From JASJBU01 sp963797085 (lineage in GTDB: Bacteria; Pseudomonadota; Gammaproteobacteria; Chromatiales; Chromatiaceae): a stretch of 64,000 nt of DNA. This document shows, in pieces, positions 55,401 to 63,908 of this stretch. The stretch's first letter is position 1; the number at the start of each line of letters is the position of its first letter. The notes beneath the pieces are model-generated. The model ran no database searches, was not told the origin of the DNA, and saw nothing but the letters and a program-made list of their open reading frames with translations. The position numbers were made by a program, and so were the translations under genes. Where the stretch lies: positions 1-64,000 of the forward strand of contig CAWCOA010000024.1 of the NCBI GenBank assembly GCA_963797085.1, given 5' to 3'.

Positions 55401-55930
55401 TGAGGCGATCCCGGGCGTCAGACAACAGATTGGGCAGCGCAAGGCGTCGTTCATTGCGGCGTGATTTCTCTTCCTTGAGTACCAGCAGTTCCTGTTCAGC
55501 GGACTCGAGTTGCTGCTCCGCCTGATTCAACTGCTGGGTCAGTAACGCCAGGTCCTGAGCTGGTTGGGTCAGCATGCCTGGCTGCTCCGCCGGCCGGCTG
55601 AGCTGGTCGGTCAGTGAACGCAGCAGATCGGGCGACTTGATCCTAAGTGACTCAAATTCCGCGGACTTGGTTTTCCATTGCTGAGCCAGCTCCAACTGTT
55701 CCAGGGCCTGAGAATACAGAGTCTGTATCTGGCTGCGTGTGACCTCATCCAGCGTTTTTTCTTGTTTGGCCTGATCAACGAATTTGCGGATTTGTTCGGC
55801 GTCAAGTACCTGGACCTCTGTGCCCGAAACATTGGTTGATGCTGATTCCTCAGCAGGGATAGAAGCGAACCAGCTCAAGATTAGTGAGAAGAGTATCAGG
55901 TGAATCGAAAGCCTTAACGAAGGTGGACAT
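52494..55930 (-). CDS. Large MscK/KefA-like mechanosensitive channel, two apparent frameshifts
   Basis: About 1140 residues, close to E. coli MscK (1120). A signal peptide (LRLSIHLILFSLILSWFA) leads to a long periplasmic coiled-coil region (about 30-390), about ten membrane helices, and an MscS domain near the C-terminus with GLAFGLQEIFANFVSGIIIL (pore helix and following helix), FERPIRVGDVVTVG and GVVSRIRIRATTI, then the beta/alpha tail. The start ATG at 55930 has GGGAG five bases upstream but must change frame near 55905; a second one-base shift lies near 55070. Both join parts of the same family, so I treat the gene as intact in the organism. It protects against osmotic downshock and may respond to K+. 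It lies just upstream of YihY and GluR0. Confidence 0.85.
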
Positions 55931-56091
55931 GAATGCTCCCGATGAGGAAGTTATGCAGACAATCATGGAAGACTATCGGATAGTGCTCAGGAATACTACA
56001 GACGCAGTCGCCCGATCAAACCACTGACAGTATATTGGCTGACTTTGTGTATGATATCGATAAAAAGCCATGTCTGAATGAGTCTCATGAA

Positions 56092-56559
56092 ATGATGAAA
56101 ACCCGCGACATTCTGCAAAACTATGTGTTACCCCAGTTCAATAATCTGACTTCTTTCATGTTTGCGGTCATCCTGCTGTTTTTAATGATCGGGATCCTGA
56201 TCGGTACGGGTAAATTGTTCCTGCAACTCGGTGGACTGTTGAGTGATGGTAAGATCACCGGCAGTTATCTCAACATTATCGCCGACGTACTCTCTCTGTT
56301 TATCCTGATCGAGCTGTCCCGTTCCCTGGTGGACTATTTCGAAGTGAACCGTCTGCGCCTGACCTTCATTGTGGATGCTGGGATTGTTTTCGTACTGCGA
56401 GAGATTATGATTCAGCTGTTTCAGCATAAGCTACCACCAGAGGAAATTTATGCGCTAAGTGTTTTATTGCTCGTTCTCGGTATGCTCAGGATTGCCTCAA
56501 CTATGGTCCATCTAAAGGGTCAGAGAAATGAGGTTAAAGATTATTCAGGGCATGGATGA
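56092..56559 (+). CDS. PsiE-like (phosphate-starvation-inducible E) membrane protein
   Basis: 155 residues with four helices (about 22-45, 62-82, 90-110, 122-140). SLFILIELSRSLVDYFE with the conserved ELxR, then IVDAGIVFVLREIMIQLF, fits the PsiE family, whose function is unknown. The in-frame start is the ATG at 56092 or 56095; a TTG further upstream has no ribosome site. It is divergent from the MscK-like gene and is the last gene before an IS remnant. Confidence 0.75.
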   Translation: MMKTRDILQNYVLPQFNNLTSFMFAVILLFLMIGILIGTGKLFLQLGGLLSDGKITGSYLNIIADVLSLFILIELSRSLVDYFEVNRLRLTFIVDAGIVFVLREIMIQLFQHKLPPEEIYALSVLLLVLGMLRIASTMVHLKGQRNEVKDYSGHG

Positions 56560-56802
56560 TAGGATGTTGAGGGTGATCTCAGAGGATAAGGAGTAAAAGT
56601 TTACTGCTACTCCAAACCGGATTTGATCACTGTTTTGCTGAAGGTTAACAATTAAGGGCTGCGGGAAAATAAATAGTCCAGAATGGACTCGCCCGTGTAG
56701 AGATGAACGGTTAAAATTTCTCTCATGATGAAGACACGGAAAAATCGAATGTAGAGGTAAGTGCGTTATGGAAAAATACCGCATCACTTCAGCGCCTAAG
56801 AG

Positions 56803-57483
56803 GTGCGTTTGCGCCAGGTCTCCCACCGGGGTTACTCTGCCGCTGAGTTGCCGTGTGCCGGCACGCTGCGCAATAAGCTCAATGACCTCGGTTATCGGTT
56901 ACGCAAGGTCAAGACGTGTCTGCCATTGAAGAAGATCCCGGAGACAGATGCCATCTCCGAAGCCGTGCATAGGATCAATCAATCGGCCGATCAAGACGTT
57001 GGTGTACTGAGGATCTCCCTAGATAGTAAGAGTCCAGAAACACCCCTCCCTGGGGTGTTTCTGGAACGGAATCGAAAAATGCGATTGTCCGATTCCTTCA
57101 TTTTAAAAGGCTTATTGCCTTTGAAAATGCGGGCACGTCCCTATGCCAGATTAGTTTCCGTCCTTTCTGGACGGAAACTAGATAGCAAGGCAAGGGTCAA
57201 GGTGGGGCCGTTCTCCCGTGGTGGTTACAGCCGGCAGGGTGAAACGGCCTATGACCATGATTTTCAAGCAGTGACGACACTCACACCGTTTGGCATCCTG
57301 TTGCCGCAAACTGGAGATAACCACTTGTGGTTCAGCCAAAGTCAAGTGACGGCGGGCTTCATGGTGGACCGACTTGAGGAAAAGTTGCCGCAGTGGCAAC
57401 AGGACTTTGGTCTACACACACTGGTGATCAATGCGGGCAATGGTCCGGAGAGCAATGGCCTTCGTAACCAATGGTTTCGGTGA
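56803..57483 (+). pseudogene. ISAzo13-family transposase remnant, truncated at both ends and interrupted in frame
   Basis: About 226 codons similar to the central part of ISAzo13-type transposases: LPCAGTLRNKLNDLGYRLRK, then PLKKIPETDAISEAVHRINQ, VLRISLDSK, ARVKVGPFSRGGYSRQGE, YDHDFQAVTTLTPFGILLP, then VTAGFMVDRLEEKLPQW and LVINAGNGPESNGLRNQWF. The N-terminal roughly 120 residues and the C-terminal catalytic remainder are missing, so it cannot be active. Normally the Lys of LDSK is followed directly by the ARVKVG segment; here 53 codons are inserted with a repeat of the flanking bases. No terminal inverted repeats of the IS were found. Confidence 0.8.
57034..57180. repeat. Four consecutive hairpins inserted in frame in the transposase remnant
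   Basis: Hairpin 1: CCAGAAACACCCC (57034-57046) pairs perfectly (13 bp) with 57052-57064, loop TCCCT. Hairpin 2: GGAATCG (57068-57074) with CGATTCC (57090-57096). Hairpin 3: AAAGGC (57106-57111) with GCCTTT (57117-57122), loop TTATT. Hairpin 4: TAGTTTCCGTCC (57152-57163) pairs perfectly (12 bp) with 57169-57180, loop TTTCT. Three loops are exactly five bases. The insert lies between two near-copies of CTAGATAG(T/C)AAG (57019-57030 and 57178-57189), 159 bases apart, so 53 codons without a stop. It looks like a small mobile palindromic element. Confidence 0.8.
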
Positions 57484-57692
57484 AGTGCCTATTCACTGGT
57501 TGAGGGATGGTCATAGTGATTCCTGTTCCTTACGAATACCTGCATAGTCGGTTAATAACAAAGCACTGCCAAGACTAGGCTATGACTGCTTGAATGCTGC
57601 TCAGGAACCGATGAATTGTCTGTTTGTTTGGGTGGCTTGGATCATAAGAGATTCGGGTTAGTTAGTTAGGTTGGCATCAATCCGTATCCACA

Positions 57693-58592
57693 TTATCCTG
57701 GTACATCTTCACGGACCGCAGTGGCCAGTAGTTGATCCAGTTGTAGGATATTGCTGGGATGAGTGACACTGTCTGTGCTCCAGATATTTCCTATTCCGGC
57801 CTGTTGCAAGTTCAGTGCTACCTGCTGATCGAACAGGGCATGGGTGACCAGTGCGTCGATCGCTAGCACACCCTGTTTGTACAACAGGCTCGCAATGGTG
57901 ACCAGGGTACTACCGGTACTGATGACATCATCGATCAGCATGATCCTTTTGCCATGGTAATCTCCAGGCGGTAGGGTGACTTCCACCTGGCGGTCGTTAA
58001 AACGCTGCTTTTGGGCGATGATGCACTGACAGCCGGCGCTCTGTGCGATTGCTTCGACCCATTGAGCTGATTCACTATCCGGGCCGACGAGCAGAACCTC
58101 TTCAGTTCTATTCTTCAGAAAATCACTCATGATTGGCGCAGCAGTCGTGTTGACGGCCCTGATACCGGGTATCGCCTGTGTAAGCCGGCTGATGCGGTGC
58201 AGGTGGGCATCCGTGGTAATCACTGCATCGAATAGGTTGGCCAGAAAGCGGCCGATGATTCGCTGACTCACCGCCTCGCCCGGCTGAAAAGCAATGTCTT
58301 CTCGCATGTAGCAAAGATAGGGAGAGATCAGCGTAATCTGTTTGGCACCTTTGTCCCTGGCCGTCTCTACAGCCAGTAGAAGTTCGATCAGTTTGCTGTT
58401 CGGGAAGTTGAGGGTGCGACAGATAATCAGTTGTTCCGGCAGATCCGGAGGAAGGACCACTTTACTTTCACCATCTGGGAAGTGATGCAAGTTGACCTTG
58501 GCAAAGTCCACAGACAAGGCGTTGGCGAGTCTGCGGCCCTGGTCTTCATAGTCTGCAAAACCTAACACCAGCATATTGAAATCGGTGGCCAT
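57693..58592 (-). CDS. Ribose-phosphate pyrophosphokinase-like protein (PRPP synthetase family)
   Basis: 299 residues. Typical blocks: FPDGESKVVLP (ATP-binding flexible part), TLISPYLCYMREDI as the counterpart of the YARQDR region, VITTDAH, and the PRPP loop RIMLIDDVISTGSTLV. The Arg-Gln-Asp of classical PRPP synthetases is altered (MREDI), and the length is shorter than standard Prs (about 315), as in the class III or archaeal-like group found beside phosphorylases in some bacteria. It should form PRPP from ribose 5-phosphate and ATP. Single gene on the minus strand, upstream of no clear partner; the nearby SCO gene is on the same strand. Confidence 0.85.
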   Translation of the reverse strand: MATDFNMLVLGFADYEDQGRRLANALSVDFAKVNLHHFPDGESKVVLPPDLPEQLIICRTLNFPNSKLIELLLAVETARDKGAKQITLISPYLCYMREDIAFQPGEAVSQRIIGRFLANLFDAVITTDAHLHRISRLTQAIPGIRAVNTTAAPIMSDFLKNRTEEVLLVGPDSESAQWVEAIAQSAGCQCIIAQKQRFNDRQVEVTLPPGDYHGKRIMLIDDVISTGSTLVTIASLLYKQGVLAIDALVTHALFDQQVALNLQQAGIGNIWSTDSVTHPSNILQLDQLLATAVREDVPG

Positions 58593-58707
58593 CTATATCA
58601 AGGTCATATTCATTCGCCGAAGCTGGGTGAGCCGATATCTGGCTGATCTGGGTACAATAGACAGCCGAGATGCGGCACAGAATTTTCCTGTGACTGTTGA
58701 ATCCAGT

Positions 58708-59310
58708 CTAAGATTGGTCTTCGGCCATCAGATAACGCATACCCTCCAGCATGACCGAAGGAGAAGTCTCATGGGGGAAGATAAGTTTCAACTGGCCTCG
58801 GGTATCGATCATGTAGGTTACTGAGGAATGATTCACCGAATATCCCAAAGCGGAATCTTTCAGTTCCACTTCATGGTATTTGGCTCCGTAAAGTTTGGCG
58901 ACTTCTGCAACCTCGGCCTCTGTCCCGGTGACGCCAATGTAATTTTTATGGAAGTAATTGACATACTTATCCAGCCTCTCGACGGTGTCGCGTTTGGGGT
59001 CAACGCTGACAAAAACACCGACCACTTTTTTTAATTCTTCTTCGGTAAGCCCGCTCATGGCCTGGGTCATAAAAGAGAGCGAAGTAGGGCAGACATCAGG
59101 ACACAAGGTGTAGCCAAAATAGAGCAGGATCACCTTGCCTCTCAATGCTTTGGTGGAAACCGGGCCATCGACAGATTGCAGGGTGAAATCCCCACCTGTT
59201 GGCGCCGCAGCTTGTTCCAGAATACGATCTTGCGGTCTTTCTTCAGCTCCCTGGGCGTTGACCATCCAACTGAGCGATATTAACAAGCCAAGAAAAATTC
59301 TTTTATACAT
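58708..59310 (-). CDS. SCO1/SenC-family copper chaperone
   Basis: 200 residues with a signal peptide (MYKRIFLGLLISLSWMVNAQ). Thioredoxin-like fold with the copper site CPDVC (C70, C74) and the distal His in VNHSSVTYMID (H161); VSVDPKRDT is also typical. SCO proteins deliver Cu or reduce the CuA site of terminal oxidases in the periplasm, and some serve other cytochrome or copper enzymes. It is divergent from the twelve-haem cytochrome gene and shares the 500-base regulatory interval with it. No oxidase subunits are in the window. Confidence 0.92.
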   Translation of the reverse strand: MYKRIFLGLLISLSWMVNAQGAEERPQDRILEQAAAPTGGDFTLQSVDGPVSTKALRGKVILLYFGYTLCPDVCPTSLSFMTQAMSGLTEEELKKVVGVFVSVDPKRDTVERLDKYVNYFHKNYIGVTGTEAEVAEVAKLYGAKYHEVELKDSALGYSVNHSSVTYMIDTRGQLKLIFPHETSPSVMLEGMRYLMAEDQS

Positions 59311-59826
59311 CCTGAAGGACTCCTAATCATTACTGCATGACGATGTTAACGAACAGAAATACTCAATCACAATGGGTAAAAAGGTGAAATGAGGGATTCA
59401 TTACTGGGTATTTTGTCCGTTCTGTGCCATTCGACTACCCTACGCCAGGGCGATAGCGCATTTGACAGGAACCTGCGTCATCAATCAAATCGTTGATTTC
59501 CGAGATGGCGAATGGGTCTTTTTAAATTGAACGATTCGTTCAATCCATTGACGGTTTTACTCGCGCACTGAATGTTTCTTTCAGTTGTAATTACCCCGAC
59601 TTAGGGTTTTTGTGGGGTGATTCATACTGGAATTCGAGTTCAATGACGGTCATTAGGAATGTAAGTGATTGTAAGTAGTATTTATTATCCCATGTCTGGT
59701 TATCCATTATTCGATTGCCCCTGAGATACAAAACCAACCAATAAGTTCAGGAACAATAAGTGCATCAGTTATGGATGCTATTCAGCAGCACTATCCCGGT
59801 GCAATCACATATTGATGGGGGAAGAT
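59311..59826. other. Long divergent promoter region between SCO and the dodecahaem cytochrome
   Basis: 516 bases without a supported gene. Two exact palindromes stand out: a 19-bp one at 59526-59544 and a 13-bp one, AATGACGGTCATT, at 59642-59654. The right end is AT-rich and finishes with GGGGGAAG (59818-59824) before the ATG at 59827. The length and symmetry suggest regulation of both neighbouring genes. Confidence 0.6.
59526..59544. promoter_or_regulatory. Perfect 19-bp palindrome ATTGAACGATTCGTTCAAT, TetR/AcrR-type operator candidate
   Basis: Two 9-base half-sites ATTGAACGA/TCGTTCAAT about a single central T. The form TTGAACG-N-CGTTCAA is common in operators of TetR-family repressors. It lies about 280 bases before the cytochrome start and 215 bases from the SCO start. 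No TetR gene is visible within the window, so the cognate regulator is unknown. Confidence 0.6.
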
Positions 59827-62229
59827 ATGAAAAAAAGACTCGTGCTAATCGCAGCCTGCTTATGGGGAATTGCGGGCATGACGACCGCGGCGGTACCTGA
59901 AAAAGTCTCGCCAGCAGTCGCCAAGGAAAAAGGCTGCAACAGCTGTCATGAAGGTATTGAGGATATCCGTGACAACAAGAGCGCAATGATGCTGCAGATC
60001 AAGGCCATTGGAGGGGGTAACGGTGATCCCCATGGTTGTGTCGTCTGCCATGGTGGTAATCCTCAGGGCTTGACCAAAGACGAGGCCCACAAAGGTTCGC
60101 CCAAAGGGCTGAAAGACGGTCTCGGACCGAAGATGTTCTATCCGGATCCAGGCTCCATCTGGATCGCAGACAACACCTGCGGACAGTGCCACCAGGGATA
60201 CCCCTATCGGCTTGAGCGTTCTCTGATGAACACCGAGGCCGGCAAGATCCAGGGTAACTTGCATACCTGGGGTGTGGCCGAGGTACAGAATTACCAGGTG
60301 CCCTGGGGCAACTATGACGTGAAGGACACCGACGGCCCGGTGCCGCAGGTGGGTACCGACGCCTACAAGCAGTACATGAAGGACATGATGGCGGCGCATA
60401 AAGAGCAGTTCCCGAGCGAGCTGAAGATGGTTCCCCAGCCCTCAGTCGAGGAGATCGAAAAAGATCCCAAGCTCGCCGGTTTCACTTACTCCCGTCAGCA
60501 GTGCCAGCGCTGCCACGTGGCCGTCAACGGTCGCGAGAAGCGTGGTGACTATCGTGGTCAGGGCTGCTCCTCCTGCCATATTCCCTATGGCAATGAAGGC
60601 TACTATGAGGGCGACGACCCGACCATCGACAAGTCCGAAAGAGGTCATCTGATGACCCATAAGATCCAGGGTACGCGTGAGGCCAAGGTCAAGCACGGCG
60701 ATATCGAATACTCCGGTATCCCGGTCGAGACCTGCAACTCATGCCACAATCGCGGCAAACGTATCGGCGTGACCTACCAGGGTCTGATGGAGTTCCCATA
60801 CGGTTCGCCGTTCGATGCCGACGGCAACACCCAGCCCAAGCTGCACACCAAGCAGTACCTGTTCATCTCCGACGATCTGCACCATCAGATCGCAAGCCGT
60901 CCAGAGAACCCGAAAGGCGGCCTGCTGTGTCAGGACTGCCACACCACCATCGACATGCATGGCGACGGCAACATCTTCGGCACCACCCTGGCCCAGGTCG
61001 AGATCGAGTGCCAGGACTGCCACGGCACACCGGGCAGTTACCCCTGGGAGCTGCCCCTCGGATACTCCGAAGAGTTCAAGGAGAAGCTGTCCGACAAGGG
61101 TCGCGGGCTGAGTGAGACCATGCTGAGCGAAACCGCCGCCTTCGCCACGCAGTATAAGAAGAGAGACGGTTATCTGCTGACCGCCCGCGGTAACCCCTTC
61201 GGTAATGTTGTGAAGGATGGTGACAAGGTCATCATGCACTCAGCTACCGGCAACGACTTCGAGGTGCCGATCCTGAAACAGATGGCAGTCACCAACACCT
61301 GGAAGAGCCCGGACGCCATGGTCGCCATGAGCAAGGTGGAGAAGCATAACGAATCCCTCGAGTGCTACGCCTGTCATGCCTCCTGGGTGCCCCAGTGCTA
61401 TGGCTGTCACGTGCAGGTCAATTACGGCAATGACAAGGATGGCAAGCCCTACACCGATACCGACTGGATCGCTTCGGGTAACAAGCGCTTCCCGGATGGC
61501 TCGACCGCCGAGTCCGCCGTGGGCAGCAGCGGCATCAAGAGCCCGGGTAAGGTGTTCGAGAAACGCTCCTATCTGCGTTGGGAAGAGCCGGTCCTGGGAA
61601 TCAATGGTGAAGGTCGCGTGACCCCGCTGATGCCGGGTTGTCAGATCGTCTATACGGTTATCGGTCGTGACGGCAAGACAGTGGCGCTCAACCAGATCGG
61701 CAAGTCCTTGGACGAGCAGGAAATGCTGGGCCAAAGCCGTACTCCGGACGCCATCGACATGGCACCGGTACAGCCGCACTCCGCACAACGCAAGGCGCGT
61801 ACCTGCGAAAGCTGCCACAACAACCCGAAGGCATTGGGTTACGGCATCTCCGGCGGTGTGTTCCAGGCCCGTTATCCGGAAGATATCGTCGAGGATCTGA
61901 TTGATCAGAAGACCGGCAAGCCGATTCCGAAGAACTACAAGATCCAGATTCCGAAGATCGCCGACCTGGACTACGACTGGTCCACCATCATCAAGGACGA
62001 TCAGCAGGTACAGACCGTGGGTACCCACTGGCCGCTCTCCCGGGCTCTGCCCAAAGAGATGCGTACCGCCATGGAACGCACCGGCCTGTGCATGGGCTGC
62101 CATCGTGAGATGTCCAACACCGAGCTCTGGAACAAGGTGGCGACAGACGGACAGCTCAACGATGAACAGCACATCGAGCTGATGAACAAGATGTTCAAGT
62201 CCTATGCCGAGATGATGAAGAACAAGTAA
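59827..62229 (+). CDS. Periplasmic dodecahaem c-type cytochrome
   Basis: 800 residues with a signal peptide ending near TTAAVPEK. Exactly twelve CxxCH haem-binding motifs start at residues about 37, 71, 118, 226, 247, 303, 368, 395, 513, 524, 660 and 755. Their spacing is uneven, with close pairs at 226/247, 368/395 and 513/524. I see no membrane anchor or copper or molybdenum motif. Codon use is strongly C-ended, suggesting high expression. The exact enzymatic role cannot be read; candidates in a sulfur oxidiser are a multihaem electron carrier or a sulfur- or nitrogen-compound oxidoreductase. ATG at 59827 follows GGGGGAAG; upstream TTG/ATG codons (59812, 59815) are less suited. Tandem hairpins follow. 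Confidence 0.88.
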   Translation: MKKRLVLIAACLWGIAGMTTAAVPEKVSPAVAKEKGCNSCHEGIEDIRDNKSAMMLQIKAIGGGNGDPHGCVVCHGGNPQGLTKDEAHKGSPKGLKDGLGPKMFYPDPGSIWIADNTCGQCHQGYPYRLERSLMNTEAGKIQGNLHTWGVAEVQNYQVPWGNYDVKDTDGPVPQVGTDAYKQYMKDMMAAHKEQFPSELKMVPQPSVEEIEKDPKLAGFTYSRQQCQRCHVAVNGREKRGDYRGQGCSSCHIPYGNEGYYEGDDPTIDKSERGHLMTHKIQGTREAKVKHGDIEYSGIPVETCNSCHNRGKRIGVTYQGLMEFPYGSPFDADGNTQPKLHTKQYLFISDDLHHQIASRPENPKGGLLCQDCHTTIDMHGDGNIFGTTLAQVEIECQDCHGTPGSYPWELPLGYSEEFKEKLSDKGRGLSETMLSETAAFATQYKKRDGYLLTARGNPFGNVVKDGDKVIMHSATGNDFEVPILKQMAVTNTWKSPDAMVAMSKVEKHNESLECYACHASWVPQCYGCHVQVNYGNDKDGKPYTDTDWIASGNKRFPDGSTAESAVGSSGIKSPGKVFEKRSYLRWEEPVLGINGEGRVTPLMPGCQIVYTVIGRDGKTVALNQIGKSLDEQEMLGQSRTPDAIDMAPVQPHSAQRKARTCESCHNNPKALGYGISGGVFQARYPEDIVEDLIDQKTGKPIPKNYKIQIPKIADLDYDWSTIIKDDQQVQTVGTHWPLSRALPKEMRTAMERTGLCMGCHREMSNTELWNKVATDGQLNDEQHIELMNKMFKSYAEMMKNK

Positions 62230-62237
62230 CCTTCTCC

Positions 62238-62302
62238 TCTCGTCTCAGGGACGAGACAACGGCCTTACTGGATGGGGCCCATTGTGCAAGGCAATGGGCC
62301 CC
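62238..62302. terminator. Tandem hairpins, probable terminator after the cytochrome gene
   Basis: TCTCGTC/GACGAGA (62238-62244 with 62250-62256, loop TCAGG) is followed by GGGGCCCATTG/CAATGGGCCCC (62274-62284 with 62292-62302, 11-bp perfect stem, 7-base loop) and then TCCGTTTGT. The second hairpin has a modest T-rich tail, so it may be a terminator or an mRNA 3'-end stabiliser separating the cytochrome from the TPR gene. Confidence 0.75.
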
Positions 62303-62386
62303 TCCGTTTGTCAGGACTCTGGATAAGGATTAATCTCGATTGTATTTACATGATAACGTCTGCGCCGCAGACGAGGATGAGACTCT

Positions 62387-63158
62387 ATGATTTTGCGTTT
62401 CAACTACGGGCTTGCTTTACTGTTAATTACCGCAGCTTCTATTCTGATCAGACCCGATTCAGGGATAATTTCCTCGACCATGGCCGCGGGACAGGACCCT
62501 GTCACCTCGTCCATGACCGGCAAGCCTCACAGCGGTGGCTATAACCCCCACGCCACACTCGCACCCGAACAACTGATCACTGTCGCTCTGCAACACATGC
62601 AGGAGGGACGCCCCAATGAAGCTTTGCATGAATTGGATCGCGGTGTTATTCAATATAAAACGAATGCCGAGATCTTATCGGTACGCGGCAGTATTTACTT
62701 GCAAATGGGCCGGCTCACCGATGCGCTGCGGGACCTGGAATCATCCATCGCCATCTATCCGGATGACGCCAAGACCCTGAGCAACCGCGCCCAGGCCTAT
62801 CGGCAGTTCGGCCGCATCGAGGAGGCCCTGCAAGGATTTAAACAAGGCCCTGACATTGGAGCCTGATTTGATCCCCGCGTATTTCAATCGCGGCAGCATC
62901 TATTACAGCAGCAGTGATTTTGACAAGGCCCTGGCCGATTTCGAGCAATGCATTGCACTCGACCCGCATACGGCAGCGCCTTATTTCAATCGTGCATCCA
63001 CCTACGATGCCCTGGGTCAGCATGATGCGGCAATCAAGGATCTCGAACGCTTCCTCGAACTGGTGGATAATGCGCAGTGGAGGAAAGTTGCTGAAGATCT
63101 TCTCAAGCAGTGGCGGGAAGGGCAAAAGCTCCCACCGGCCGATCAAAACAATTCATGA
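62387..63158 (+). CDS. TPR-repeat periplasmic protein (one frameshift)
   Basis: About 256 residues. A signal-like N-terminus (FNYGLALLLITAASILIR) is followed by about four tetratricopeptide repeats: GRPNEALHELDRGVIQYKTN, GRLTDALRDLESSIAIYPDD, and after a shift EPDLIPAYFNRGSIYYSSSD and PYFNRASTYDALGQHDAAIK. The frame breaks near 62838, where one G removed from CAAGGATTT restores DLNKALTLEPDL. The TPR pattern is then continuous, so an inserted base is likely. It follows the cytochrome and precedes a periplasmic gene by 11 bases, probably as one unit; it could assist assembly of the multihaem protein. Confidence 0.78.
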
Positions 63159-63169
63159 ATGGGTGATCC

Positions 63170-63775
63170 ATGTCGTCAGTATTAAACAAGCAGCTATACA
63201 TCGTTTTTGGTTTTATCGGCTGGATGCTGTTGAGTAGTTCTCTCAGTGCCCAGGAACAGGCCATACCGACCTTTCCAGAACTGTTGACCGAGGCTGGATT
63301 GGAACTCAAGGTTCCAGAAGGTTTTGAGGAGATAAAACTCCAGAAGAATCCGCTCCTGCAACATGAGAAGGCGATGCGCTCCCAGGACGGCAGTCTGGAA
63401 CTGCGCTACGTGATTCGCCCGCTGGGCCGCATCGAGATCGACTATGAAGACCCGCATAGCGCGGTGCCTGAGCCTAACCATATGTTCAATATGTTGTTCC
63501 ATACCATGATCGGCAATCTCACCAAGCGGGGTAGCCGTAGCCCCACCCAGGAGTATTCAAAGGCCCAGGCCAAGGAATTCTTCAATGCGGATTGGGCGGC
63601 AGTGAGTGTCTTCGATGTGGTCCCGGAGTACAGCGACAAATACAGTCAGGTGATGATGCTCGCCCTGCATAAAAATGATCTGGCGGATGCCTACACGGTT
63701 TTTCTGTTCGATGACTATGCGCAGGTCAAACAGGCCGTGCAGGCGTCGATGAGTTCCCTCAAGTTCACTGACTGA
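63170..63775 (+). CDS. Periplasmic protein of unknown function
   Basis: 201 residues with a signal peptide (about 1-27, GWMLLSSSLSA). The mature part is alpha/beta-like with VPEGFEEIKLQKNPLL, RYVIRPLGRIEIDYED and EFFNADWAAVSVFDVVPEYS, ending in a strand-helix segment FLFDDYAQVKQAVQASMSSL. I do not recognise the family. It starts 11 bases after the TPR gene, so the two are probably one transcript downstream of the dodecahaem cytochrome. No cysteine or haem motif is present. Confidence 0.65.
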   Translation: MSSVLNKQLYIVFGFIGWMLLSSSLSAQEQAIPTFPELLTEAGLELKVPEGFEEIKLQKNPLLQHEKAMRSQDGSLELRYVIRPLGRIEIDYEDPHSAVPEPNHMFNMLFHTMIGNLTKRGSRSPTQEYSKAQAKEFFNADWAAVSVFDVVPEYSDKYSQVMMLALHKNDLADAYTVFLFDDYAQVKQAVQASMSSLKFTD

Positions 63776-63908
63776 CATGCCAATGCATCGACCTCACAGC
63801 AGTAGGGCGGAAACCCCTCCCCCTGGGAAGAGATCACCGGCGACCTGCCCCAATATGCAGGCTATGAGCCTGATAGATAAGTGGCTGATGCGTCAGTAAC
63901 GAACCGCA

